Shown here: positions 17,332-25,706 of the stretch, one piece after another
Layout of the letters: each line of letters starts with the position of its first letter
How positions within the stretch are numbered: position 1 is the first letter of the stretch
Source: Flavobacteriaceae bacterium YJPT1-3
GTDB taxonomy: Bacteria; Bacteroidota; Bacteroidia; Flavobacteriales; Flavobacteriaceae
NCBI GenBank assembly: GCA_029866965.1
Contig: CP123444.1
Span: 847,501-911,500 of the forward strand
DNA: 64,000 nucleotides
Direction: 5' to 3'
Made by a program: the position numbers and the translations under genes
The notes under the pieces: model-generated
What the model was told of the DNA's origin: nothing
The model's database searches: none
The model's input: only the letters and a program-made list of their open reading frames with translations

Positions 17332-20300
17332 TCTTTAATCACCAGATAACTTATTAATTCCAACGCATCTTCTGCTTTTATGCTTTTGCTTAGTAAGTTT
17401 ATTGCACCACGAGAAGCTAAAGAATCCAAGCCAATTTCCTCTTGTACACCTATTACCTCTTGCATTGCTGTTTGTAACGCTTTCGCGAAAGCGGACATCT
17501 TTTTATTCCCTTTTGTTTCTTTATCAAATTGCGCTACCAAATCTGTAAGTACACTAGACTGCCCCATACATAACTTACGGAAGTAGTCTAACGCTAACTT
17601 AGTTTGAGAAGCAGTCACAATCTTTTCCCCATCTATACTTATATACACAAGGAAATAAGGGTAGAGTATATTATTCTTCAATTTTTGGTTATCGTCTGCT
17701 GCTGTGTCTTTCAAACAGAAGATAGCACCTTCCTTTATTTCAGAAAGATTAGACTTTACGACTGCATAAGAAGCTGGTGGAATATCGTTGAGGTCTTCCA
17801 GTTGCTGGTCAGAACTTTTTTCAAGGTCTATTTTAAAATCATTAAAGGTCATATCGGTAATGGAAATGTTTCCATCGATATCTTCTAAATCCAAAACTTG
17901 ATTCTGTAATTGTTTCAGTTGACGTTTACGATAATCGAGGTCTTGCATCTCACGGTTAGACTTGCTAATTACGTTATCTTCTCCAGTAGCCGAAACATCA
18001 AGCATTACCATACGACCTTGTACACGACCTACCAAATCAATAAACTGGTCTAGCTCCATAGATGGGAAAAAGTTAACTAACTTAATTTCTTTGTTGATAG
18101 AACCTATACGGTCTATACGCCCAAAACGCTGAATGATACGTACGGGATTCCAGTGGATATCGTAATTGACCAGATAGTCACAATCCTGAAGGTTTTGACC
18201 TTCAGAAATACAATCGGTACAGAAAAGAATATCTATCTCGTTTTTCTCATCTGGGAAAATATCTTTTCTATTTTTAGAACGTGGTGAGAAGTTAGTAAGG
18301 ATAGAACTTAAATCTGTTCTACAATTAGGCATATTGGTTTTATTGCTTCCAGCTCCTGTGACCAATGCACTGTGTAATCTTTTTTCTGTTTTGAGCCAAT
18401 TACTTAATTCCTCATACATATAGGCTGCTGTATCTGCAAAAGCAGTAAAAATAATGGCCTTCTTATTTCCTTTATTGTAAGGTTGATTATCTACTTTATC
18501 TGAAATGCGTTTTTTTAGCTCAGCGAGCTTAGCATCACGATTTACATCGATGAGTTTAATATTACCTAAAAGCTGGGTCAAAATACGTTTGTCGTGCTCT
18601 AAATCTTGTCTCCATCGTATGGTATCCATATCTTGAATTAAGACTTTGGTTTTACCACCTACTAATAAATCTTCAAGCTCTGTATCGTCAATATCTACAT
18701 CGGTAATATTCAAATCATAATCTGTATCTCCGTTCTGATGGTCTTTGAGTTGCTTCAAATTTGAATTAACTAACTCCACAAGTTTCTCTGTAGTCAGTTT
18801 GAATGAATGAATAGAGCTTTCAAGACGTTTTAAGAGGTTAACACGCATTAAGTATATCAAACTCTGTTCACGGTCTACTTGCTTAAATACGCTACCTGTA
18901 TGTGTCTGCATATCGTATTTAGCCTCATAGTAATCACGCTTATCTGCTCTTACATACCCTAAAGGTGAGTAGGATGCTAAAGTAAGGGTACTTATCTCGT
19001 CATACACCTGACCTATGTTTTTGAACTTTTTCTTGGTGTCTATTTCGGGATAGACCGTATCTGGCTCCAGTCGTGTTGGAAACTTACCTATGTTACTGGT
19101 GTCGTAATACTTTTCAATATGTTTTCTTGACCTTGCGATGGTGAGCATATCCAAAATTCTGAAATAGGCACCATCTAAACTTTCCATTAAGGAATTCACA
19201 TCTAGGTCGTCTGGGTCTCCGTTTCTATACCACTGTGTAAATCTACGCTGTGAATCACGCATTACTTGATTAATGCTATCGATACCAAATGGAAGAAATG
19301 CTTCATCATCACCTTCGGTTATAAAGGCTATCTGATTCTTCAGGTCATTCATTTTATTATTTACAGGCGTAGCAGATAACATCAATACCTTCGTACGGAT
19401 ATTAGACTTGATGACATCATTCATTAAACGCTTATAGCGAGTCAAACCTTTTTTAGTAGGGTTATTCCTGAAGTTGTGCGATTCGTCAATAACTACTAAG
19501 TCATAATTTCCCCAGTTAATCATTTCTAAATCGATATCACCAGATTTTCCTTTCATTCTAGAAAGGTCTGTATGGTTAAGTACATCGTAATTGAGGCGGT
19601 CTTCTGCTAAAATATTACGCTTATCATTCATCCGGTATACTGTCCAGTTCTCACGAAGTTTTTTAGGAGCTAAGACCAAGATTCTATCGTTACGAAGTTG
19701 ATAATACTTCATCACTGCAAGCCCTTCAAATGTCTTACCTAAACCAACTGAATCTGCAATGATACATCCTCCATAGGTTTCTATTTTTTCAATAGCACCA
19801 ATTACAGCATCCTTCTGGAAATTGTATAGCAAACTCCATATTTTAGAGTCTTTAAATCCCACTTTTTGCAGTTTTTCATCTGCTCGTTCACTTATTGTTG
19901 AATAATGAAATATTTCACGTATGCAGTATTTATATATTTCTTCACCTGTATAATTTTGAGCTCCTTTTTCAAGTTTCTCAATTATTAAATCATTTACTAG
20001 CAATTGACTATTATTCCACGAATTTTGAAATAGATTTAGGTATTGGTTGGTTTTGTCTTCCAATGCATTTATGAGTATTGGAAATTGTGCAGGTAGTGTT
20101 CCTAAACTTACAGAATCTAAATTTTGAGGTGTTATTATATAACATTGAGAAGCACCATCATTTTCAATTATGATAATGTTCTGGTTCGCTACACTCCCTT
20201 TACGAAACTGAACCTTATCTTCAATTAATCCAACAACTTGATTAATACGATACTTTCTATCTAGTTGAAGGTTCAGCTTTTTCTCTACATCACTCTGAAT

Positions 20301-20498
20301 AAATCTAAAATCATCTTCTTCATTCGTTTTGAAGTCCAGCAATACCTCAACCTTATTGGCTTTTTTTAAGGTATCAATCAGCTCAAATAAAGCAAATGAT
20401 GTAAAATAATTACAGCTTATAGATATATTGGACTCTGAGTTGATTTCTTGCTTCAGTGCGTCAAGAAGTAAAGTGTCTTGGTTATTAATTATTTGCAT
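17328..20498 (-). CDS. SNF2-family helicase with N-terminal PLD-like domain
   Basis: 1056 residues. Residues 1-150 resemble a phospholipase-D-like domain (ISISCNYFTSFALFELIDTL), without a clear HxK pair. The SNF2 core follows: Walker A ADSVGLGKT (248-256), VVIDESHNF (335-343), SATPVNN (375-381), and in the second lobe FCTDCISEGQNLQDCDYLVN and RIIQRFGRIDRIG. Such proteins translocate on double-stranded DNA. It overlaps the XRE gene by 14 bp upstream and DUF4391 by 4 bp downstream. A host-type GCTTTCGCGAAAGC palindrome lies inside it at 17479-17492, encoding AFAKA near the C-terminus. Confidence 0.88.
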   Translation of the reverse strand: MQIINNQDTLLLDALKQEINSESNISISCNYFTSFALFELIDTLKKANKVEVLLDFKTNEEDDFRFIQSDVEKKLNLQLDRKYRINQVVGLIEDKVQFRKGSVANQNIIIIENDGASQCYIITPQNLDSVSLGTLPAQFPILINALEDKTNQYLNLFQNSWNNSQLLVNDLIIEKLEKGAQNYTGEEIYKYCIREIFHYSTISERADEKLQKVGFKDSKIWSLLYNFQKDAVIGAIEKIETYGGCIIADSVGLGKTFEGLAVMKYYQLRNDRILVLAPKKLRENWTVYRMNDKRNILAEDRLNYDVLNHTDLSRMKGKSGDIDLEMINWGNYDLVVIDESHNFRNNPTKKGLTRYKRLMNDVIKSNIRTKVLMLSATPVNNKMNDLKNQIAFITEGDDEAFLPFGIDSINQVMRDSQRRFTQWYRNGDPDDLDVNSLMESLDGAYFRILDMLTIARSRKHIEKYYDTSNIGKFPTRLEPDTVYPEIDTKKKFKNIGQVYDEISTLTLASYSPLGYVRADKRDYYEAKYDMQTHTGSVFKQVDREQSLIYLMRVNLLKRLESSIHSFKLTTEKLVELVNSNLKQLKDHQNGDTDYDLNITDVDIDDTELEDLLVGGKTKVLIQDMDTIRWRQDLEHDKRILTQLLGNIKLIDVNRDAKLAELKKRISDKVDNQPYNKGNKKAIIFTAFADTAAYMYEELSNWLKTEKRLHSALVTGAGSNKTNMPNCRTDLSSILTNFSPRSKNRKDIFPDEKNEIDILFCTDCISEGQNLQDCDYLVNYDIHWNPVRIIQRFGRIDRIGSINKEIKLVNFFPSMELDQFIDLVGRVQGRMVMLDVSATGEDNVISKSNREMQDLDYRKRQLKQLQNQVLDLEDIDGNISITDMTFNDFKIDLEKSSDQQLEDLNDIPPASYAVVKSNLSEIKEGAIFCLKDTAADDNQKLKNNILYPYFLVYISIDGEKIVTASQTKLALDYFRKLCMGQSSVLTDLVAQFDKETKGNKKMSAFAKALQTAMQEVIGVQEEIGLDSLASRGAINLLSKSIKAEDALELISYLVIKE
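17479..17492. repeat. Genome palindrome GCTTTCGCGAAAGC
   Basis: Exact copy, extended to a 16-bp palindrome by flanking C and G. It lies within the SNF2 helicase gene, read as AFAKA, and its G+C content stands out from the AT-rich island around it. Confidence 0.85.
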
Positions 20499-20694
20499 TT
20501 ACATCTTGATTATCAGTTAATAAATCTTTTACACTAACATCCAGCAACTCTGCTATTTGGTACAAAACCTCAATACTAGGCTGCCTTCTATTAGCCACAT
20601 AACTGTTTACCATATTGTAGCTTTTCTGAAGTTTTTCAGCCAACCAAGTTTGCTTAATGCCTTTTTCTTCTAAAACAAGTTTAATCCGATTCAT
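20485..20694 (-). CDS. XRE-family HTH regulator of the defence operon
   Basis: A 69-residue Cro/CI-type protein: helix-turn-helix in KQTWLAEKLQKSYNMVNSYVANRRQPS (about 14-40), then IEVLYQIAELLDVSVKDLL. It is first in the operon, and its end overlaps the helicase start by 14 bp. A pair of overlapping palindromes 27-57 bp upstream of its ATG is the likely operator, giving autoregulation like the controller proteins of restriction systems. Confidence 0.9.
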   Translation of the reverse strand: MNRIKLVLEEKGIKQTWLAEKLQKSYNMVNSYVANRRQPSIEVLYQIAELLDVSVKDLLTDNQDVNANN

Positions 20695-20720
20695 TGGGTA
20701 TCACTTTGAAAGTCACTAAA

Positions 20721-20751
20721 GATATAATTTATATCTCATTAAATGAGATAT
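20721..20751. promoter_or_regulatory. Two overlapping palindromes, probable XRE operator
   Basis: GATATA-att-TATATC (20721-20735) and ATATCTCAT-taa-ATGAGATAT (20731-20751) are both perfect inverted repeats, sharing five bases. They lie just upstream of the first gene of the operon, where the promoter must be. Two sites of different quality suggest graded repression as regulator builds up. Confidence 0.65.
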
Positions 20752-21108
20752 TCCAAATGATTATCGATTTAAACTTTTATACTTCAAGGACAAATTTAAT
20801 ATTGCAATAAATCTTTTTAGCAAAAAAAAGGCCATTGCAGCACCGCAGAAATTCTAGAGATGTATGACCTAAGCGAGAAAACCTTCAGGTGTCGCTTAAT
20901 TGAAAGTCATTAAATATGACTCTTTAACAGTATAACTTTCCTCCGGTTTTGCAAAAACTCGCCACAGAAACGGTCTTGAAACAGGCAGAGATGATTGCTC
21001 AGGAATTGACGAACTGATAAACGACTCAACACCTCAACAATTCACTCCTCCATTCATTAATCCCTTCATTCGTCTTCAGACTAAAGACTACCGACTACCA
21101 TCTACGGA
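20752..21108. other. Right edge of the defence island, no intact gene
   Basis: AT-rich up to about 20830, then host-like. A plus-strand frame ending at TGA 21015-21017 reads PPVLQKLATETVLKQAEMIAQELTN (20940-21014). It looks like a genuine protein C-terminus without a body, perhaps a host gene cut by the island. I cannot assign it. After it come host-type low-complexity runs (aactcaac, cattcattaatccc, ctaccgacta). Confidence 0.4.
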
Positions 21109-22227
21109 CTATTCAATAACCACCACATTCTCCCTCAAATTAAACCCCATCTTTTGATGCTTATTCCCGATCAAGACCGGAACCGACTCCCCGCCAATCA
21201 CCAGATTAAAATCCTGCACATAGTCGCCAATATGCAGTTCTTGCAGGGCGGTGCCTTGTAGGGTGATGGGTATGGTGTATTCGATAAAACTATAGCTGCC
21301 GTAGGTCTTGCTTTCCTTTTCGGAGTAGCTGTTTAAATAGAGCTCCTTAGGCAGAATGTCTGTAGTGGAACCGGTGTCCAGCACCGTGGTGTAGGACTGC
21401 CCATCGATCGCCAAAGACGTAAAGGGCTTACTGCTAAAGAACACAAAGGGTTGGCCTTCGGAAATCGTGCTCTTCTTCGCAAAGCGCAGTTGCTTCTCCT
21501 TCCAGTCGAAGGTGACCTGCTTCAAAAAGCCCACAAAAACATCCAGTCCCATGATGGCATCAAACTGAGGTCCCTCGTACTCCCCTTCGCCCCGCACCGA
21601 ATTGGGATCGGTATAGCTGGCCGGGATGTTGGTCAGGGTCATGCTCCCAATCTGCACTTTGGGCACCAGGGCCGGATGTTTATCGAACTCTACCTGAAAA
21701 GCCGGTAGCAAACCCACCCTGGTCAGGCTGGTGTCCCGATTCATGTTGTAGGCTTCTACCCATTCGTAACTGATCCCCATCCCCTTGCCGCCGGTATCCA
21801 GCATGATGGTGATGGTATCGCGATCGTTCAACACGGCCTGAAACAGATTCTTGTCCAAAGCCACGCTGGTGCTTCCCTCCAGCTCCAGCTCCATCTGGGG
21901 CTGTTGGGCGTAAAAGGCGTAGAAGGGTGGGAGTAGATCGGGCTGCTCGGCCACCACCTGCTGCAACAGCCGGGGATCCCGCTGGTAGATCACCGACAAG
22001 GCCTTGAGCTCCTTCAGGTAGGGCCGCTCTTCCAACTCTTGCTCCGAGAGGTTCATCCATGCCCGGTAGGCGGCGGGGTAGTCCGCGTTCGCGAAAGCGG
22101 TCAATCCTTCTTCATAGCCCTGCAACTCATTATGAGCCACATCTTTTAAGTAAGTGGAAAAATCCTGAGCCGTAGCCGTCAGCAGCCCGCTCCATAGCAA
22201 CACTAGTCCTAGTAATCTCGTTTTCAT
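21109..22227 (-). CDS. Secreted retropepsin-like aspartic protease
   Basis: 372 residues with a signal peptide (about 1-20, cut after TATA). A helical domain of about 100 residues (YLKELKALSVIYQRDPRLLQQ) precedes two pepsin-like lobes, each with its catalytic triad: MLDTGGKG (DTG 144-146) and VLDTGSTTD (DTG 284-286), with a hydrophobic-Gly flap/psi-loop DAIMGLDVF at 223-231. Single-chain, two-lobed retropepsins of this kind occur in Bacteroidota; the natural substrate is unknown. A one-mismatch GCTTTCGCGAAAGC copy (22085-22098) encodes AFANA near the N-terminus. It stands alone between the defence island and a repeat region. Confidence 0.8.
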   Translation of the reverse strand: MKTRLLGLVLLWSGLLTATAQDFSTYLKDVAHNELQGYEEGLTAFANADYPAAYRAWMNLSEQELEERPYLKELKALSVIYQRDPRLLQQVVAEQPDLLPPFYAFYAQQPQMELELEGSTSVALDKNLFQAVLNDRDTITIMLDTGGKGMGISYEWVEAYNMNRDTSLTRVGLLPAFQVEFDKHPALVPKVQIGSMTLTNIPASYTDPNSVRGEGEYEGPQFDAIMGLDVFVGFLKQVTFDWKEKQLRFAKKSTISEGQPFVFFSSKPFTSLAIDGQSYTTVLDTGSTTDILPKELYLNSYSEKESKTYGSYSFIEYTIPITLQGTALQELHIGDYVQDFNLVIGGESVPVLIGNKHQKMGFNLRENVVVIE

Positions 22228-22446
22228 CGTTTTTCTTTTTTTGTTTTGATAGCAAGCTAAAGGATATGTCCCATTACTTCAACCGCTTTTCGCTGAGTCG
22301 CCCTATGGATCGATGGATTGCCGTTCATTTCGATACTTCCGCCTACCGGCGGAGAAGTAAAGCATTTCTAATGCATTGACTTGTATTCTTTGTCATTACT
22401 TTTTTCTAGATAATTTGTATCCGACGATCCCGAGTATTCGGGAGAG

Positions 22447-22501
22447 AGCCTGCCTGCCTGTCCTCCGTACGAGACTTCGGAAGGCGGGCCGGCAGGCAGG
22501 G
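22447..22501. repeat. Inverted CCTGCCTGCC...GGCAGGCAGG element
   Basis: CCTGCCTGCC and GGCAGGCAGG arms enclose about 30 bases containing tcctccgtacgagact. The same unit recurs at about 27081-27131, with one changed base in the centre, and as arm fragments near 207-230, 742-762 and 30859-30874. It is a small palindromic interspersed repeat. Confidence 0.75.
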
Positions 22502-22506
22502 AATAC

Positions 22507-23100
22507 ACCACTGCACTTTTTCCTAGATGAAACTGCCTCCGATGAACCGCCTACGGCGGTGAAAGGAAGGCATTACTAATACCTTGACTCGTATTCTGTT
22601 CTATTACTTTTTTCTAGATAAAAAAGTAATCAAAAAATCACGGCTGCACTTCAGCAGCGGAGTCCGATTTGGATGTGGCGGGAGAAACTAAAAGCCCTGG
22701 AGGCTTCCACCTCATTTATCAATTATAGAGACAGAAGAAATTATAGAAACTGTCAAGTAAACGACAAATTTTCTCCTTATCGCCACCTCAAAACCGTCCT
22801 TCTACCCGCTGCTTCACTGATGCCGGTTTAATTTCATAATTGATAAAAATTCTAAGTTTAATTAAGACAATGAATTAATTTGGCCTAAGAAGATGGCCGG
22901 ATCAGGGATGCCGAGCGTGCAGCGATCAGGGAAAAATTCTTCGTACCTAATTATTTCTTGAAGTTTTCACTTGCGATGGATTGAGTAATAAGTTACGAGT
23001 ATAGTCGCTTCATTTTTACCCGCTAGCGCGACCGCAGACCCCGGCCAGTTTCTTAAGCCTGGATTTTTTTGTTTCTTTTTTCATCCAAGGAAAAAAGAAA
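22507..23100 (+). repeat. Composite structured intergenic element, copy 2 (C-H-A-B-H')
   Basis: Second copy of 240-936. Module C is 22507-22600. Hairpin H is ATTACTTTTTT 22603-22613 with its complement 22620-22630 (loop ctagat). Module A (about 22640-22830) has GCAGCGG 22654-22660/CCGCTGC 22806-22812, GTGGCG 22675-22680/CGCCAC 22781-22786 and GGAGAAA 22681-22687/TTTCTCC 22770-22776. Module B is bounded by 22882-22891/23050-23059 and TGGCCGG 22894-22900/CCGGCCA 23041-23047. H' is 23072-23081 with 23091-23100. Relative to copies 1 and 3, paired bases change together. The 270 bp after it hold two decayed H'-like half copies and no gene. Confidence 0.75.
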
Positions 23101-23375
23101 GGATGAATATAATTAAACTCATGTCTTCCTCTCACTCCTAACGTCGCTCGTCGGAGGCAAGTCATCGAGGGAAAAGGAAGAAAAGACTAAAGAATAATAC
23201 TTGTCTTCCTCTCGTTCCACTCGTCGGAGACAGATCATCCAAGGAAAAAAGAAAGGAAGAATATATCTAAAGTCATGTCTTATCTCCCAACAGGCAGATC
23301 TTAGGCCGGTTAAGTTCATTGTTTGATATACCCAGTAGATGACAAATCGAGAAAAAAAGCGGGATCACTCAGTCA

Positions 23376-23445
23376 CCAGGCGAACGTTTGGTGACTAGGA
23401 GTTTAACTATAAACTGGTCATTGAGTGTTGCTGCGTGAGCAGCAA
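23376..23445. repeat. R element, copy 1 (inverted repeat plus hairpin)
   Basis: CACTCAGTCACCAG (23376-23389) is a near-inverse of CTGGTCATTGAGTG (23414-23427). Inside lies AGTTTA/TAAACT. Directly after comes the perfect hairpin TTGCTGC-gtga-GCAGCAA (23428-23445). It recurs at 25132-25211 and 27470-27586. No gene lies between 22228 and 23615. Confidence 0.75.
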
Positions 23446-23615
23446 TGTATCGAAATGCCGTCTACCGACTACCGACTATCGACTCACCGATTAAACCCTT
23501 CATTCCTTAACTCATTCACTCATTCGACTATAGACTCGTTCCCCAATTCACAGCTCTTTCTTCACCCAGAATGCCGCTGAATCCGTATAATTGCTGCTCA
23601 TTTAAAACCTCAATC

Positions 23616-24827
23616 ATGATCAAGCTTTTTACAACGCTCTGTCTTTTACTGTCTTGTACGGTCTTTGCCCAGAACAACTTCGTTTCCGGATTCTATATCG
23701 ATAATGCTGGAAATCAGAAGTCGGGGATGATCGAATACAGCCAGTGGGTCAATACCCCACAAAACTTTCAATTCAAATCGGCACCCGAGGCCAACCCGCA
23801 AACCTTAAATACGGCCCTGGCCCAAGTGGTCGACCTGGGGAGTCGCGGACGCTTTGAGCGCCATACGGTGCAGATGGATCAATCGTCCACAAAGATCAAT
23901 GATCTAAGTCGGGAGCGGGACCCCAATTACCAGGAACAAACGGTATTTCTGGAGGTCCTGATCGATTCTTCGCCCAAACTCTACCAATACCAATCCTCCT
24001 CCGAACAACACTTTTTTCTACAGTCGGCGCAGGCCGAGGCGCTGACCCCCCTGGTCTATAAGAAGTACTTGAGAGGGACTAAGGTGGTCGAAAACAACTA
24101 CTACAAGCAACAATTGAAAAATGCGTTGAGTTGTAACACATTGAGTGATTCGGTTTTTGAGGGCGTCGACTATCAGGCTTCCGATCTGATCAATTTAATG
24201 GAGATCAATGCAGCCTGTGGAGGTTCTGTCGTCAGCCGGAGAGCTGCGGTAAAACCTACCGGAGAATTGGATCTGTCTGCAGTAGCCGGAATATCGCTAT
24301 CCCAACTCACCGTACCCTATAATGAAGATGGAAATCAACTCTTTGATCGTTCCTCAACAGCTGTTTTTGGGTTTGACCTGGAATACACCATCCCGGCCGA
24401 CAATCCGCAATGGAAAATCTTCTTCTCGCCCACCTATTTATCCTATTCCGAAAATGGAAATCGGGATGTCATCTCCAATACCACCGGGCAGGTGATCGAA
24501 ACCCGTAGGGTCGATGCCGAGGTTAAATTCGTTTCGCTTCCTTTTGGTGTCCGTTATGAGATCCCCCTGGGAGAAAAGTGGGGAATCGTGACCCAGCTGG
24601 GCTATGCCCTGTACCTTCAACAGGATTCCAAACTGGTTTTGGAAGGAAATGAAGAGCCTCAGGCTTTTAAAGAAAGCACCAATGGAGGGATTCTAGGCTT
24701 GGGTGTTGAATACGATGCCTTCCGATTGCTGCTGCAGTACAATTTCAATCAGGAAATGTCAAAGGACTTTGAAGCGCAGTTTAATTCGCTGTCGGTACGC
24801 CTGGCCTATCGCTTCTTAAAGGTCTAG
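23616..24827 (+). CDS. Secreted protein with C-terminal outer-membrane beta-barrel
   Basis: 403 residues from ATG 23616, chosen because the signal peptide MIKLFTTLCLLLSCTVFAQ starts there; the frame opens 15 codons earlier. The first half (GFYIDNAGNQKSGMIEYSQWVNTPQNFQF) is typical of flavobacterial proteins that precede a PorT-like barrel. The second half has regularly spaced amphipathic strands (FGFDLEYTIP, KIFFSPTYLSY, VKFVSLPFGVRYEIPL, VRLAYRFLKV) and probably forms a small eight-stranded barrel. Function is unknown. A strong terminator follows at 24887-24924. Confidence 0.7.
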   Translation: MIKLFTTLCLLLSCTVFAQNNFVSGFYIDNAGNQKSGMIEYSQWVNTPQNFQFKSAPEANPQTLNTALAQVVDLGSRGRFERHTVQMDQSSTKINDLSRERDPNYQEQTVFLEVLIDSSPKLYQYQSSSEQHFFLQSAQAEALTPLVYKKYLRGTKVVENNYYKQQLKNALSCNTLSDSVFEGVDYQASDLINLMEINAACGGSVVSRRAAVKPTGELDLSAVAGISLSQLTVPYNEDGNQLFDRSSTAVFGFDLEYTIPADNPQWKIFFSPTYLSYSENGNRDVISNTTGQVIETRRVDAEVKFVSLPFGVRYEIPLGEKWGIVTQLGYALYLQQDSKLVLEGNEEPQAFKESTNGGILGLGVEYDAFRLLLQYNFNQEMSKDFEAQFNSLSVRLAYRFLKV

Positions 24828-24886
24828 AGACTGGATTTGCTGAGCACGATCACAGGCTGATGGTGCTCTTGGACTAAAAACTCATT

Positions 24887-24924
24887 CCCCTTCCTGTGAT
24901 GGCATACGGAAGGGGATTTTTTTT
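24887..24924 (+). terminator. Intrinsic terminator
   Basis: CCCCTTCC (24887-24894) pairs with GGAAGGGG (24908-24915) and is followed by A and a run of T, 60 bp after the barrel protein gene. Confidence 0.85.
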
Positions 24925-24974
24925 GGTGTGCTTTGAGCAGGGTAGCAATAGTGCGATTTCTCCCTTGCGCCTGG

Positions 24975-25040
24975 ACTTCGATACATCCGCCAGCTGGCGG
25001 ACACTCAGTGACCAGGTGCAAACGTATTGACTAGCCACCT
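24975..25040. repeat. R-element fragment with GCCAGCTGGC palindrome
   Basis: Holds tccgccagctggcgga, a 16-bp palindrome, followed by the 5' arm of the R element (cactcagtgaccag) and a decayed middle. The other half is missing. It is one of several fragments in the gene-free stretch 24828-25706. Confidence 0.6.
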
Positions 25041-25131
25041 TAATAATTAAACAACTCTACGACTCAACGATTAAACGCTAGTGAGATTTCTCACGTTCGC
25101 CTGGACTTCGATACATCCGCCAGCTGGCGTA

Positions 25132-25211
25132 CACTCAGTCACCAGGCGAGCGTTTCGTGACTAGGAGTTTAACTATAAACTGGTCATTGAGTGTTGCTGC
25201 GTGAGCAGCAA
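25132..25211. repeat. R element, copy 2
   Basis: Full copy: arms 25132-25145 and 25180-25193, then the TTGCTGC/GCAGCAA hairpin 25194-25211. It is nearly identical to 23376-23445. Just upstream, gccagctggcg repeats the palindrome of the neighbouring fragment. Confidence 0.75.
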
Positions 25212-25291
25212 TGTATCGACCTGCTTCCGACGATCCGCCAATAGGCGGAGAGAGGAAAGCATTCTGATTAAACCTAAAATTTGATTTTATT

Positions 25292-25510
25292 CTTCCTTTT
25301 CCCTCGATGAAAAGGAAGCGAAAAATCCAGGCTGAAGAAACTGGACGGGGTCTGCGGTCGCGCTTACGGGTAAAAATGAAGACATTAAACCTGTAAACCC
25401 TACCTCAACTCATAAAAGATGGCAATAGGTATGCACAAATGGGTACGAAGAATTTTTCCCTGATCGTCAAGCGCTCGGCAGCCCTAATCCGTCCATTTTC
25501 TTAGGCCGGT
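25292..25510 (-). repeat. Structured element modules H' and B, inverted copy
   Basis: The reverse complement matches module B of 699-895 and 22882-23059. H' is CTTCCTTTT 25292-25300/AAAAGGAAG 25310-25318 with loop ccctcgatg. Module B runs from GGCTGAAGAA (25330-25339) to TTCTTAGGCC (25498-25507). Its inner stem is TGGACGG (25342-25348)/CCGTCCA (25489-25495), while both other copies have TGGCCGG/CCGGCCA: a compensatory double change. Module A is absent. From 25511 to 25706 there is only low-complexity host filler. Confidence 0.75.
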
Positions 25511-25706
25511 TTTTACTCATTTTCTATGATCAACTTCTGCTTCTATAATCAATAGTGGAAAGATTCAACGATTCAACAACTAAACAACTCAACCATTAAT
25601 TCATTTATCCCTTAGCTCATTTGATCATTAATCCATTAACTCCTTAACCCCTTATTCCATTGTCTCCTTTTCCGTAATTTTACGAGACAACCTGAAAACC
25701 AACCGC

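Noticed and set aside
22376-23319. Short open frames across the second composite element
   Set aside because: Same reason: they follow repeat sequence, not codon-like conservation.
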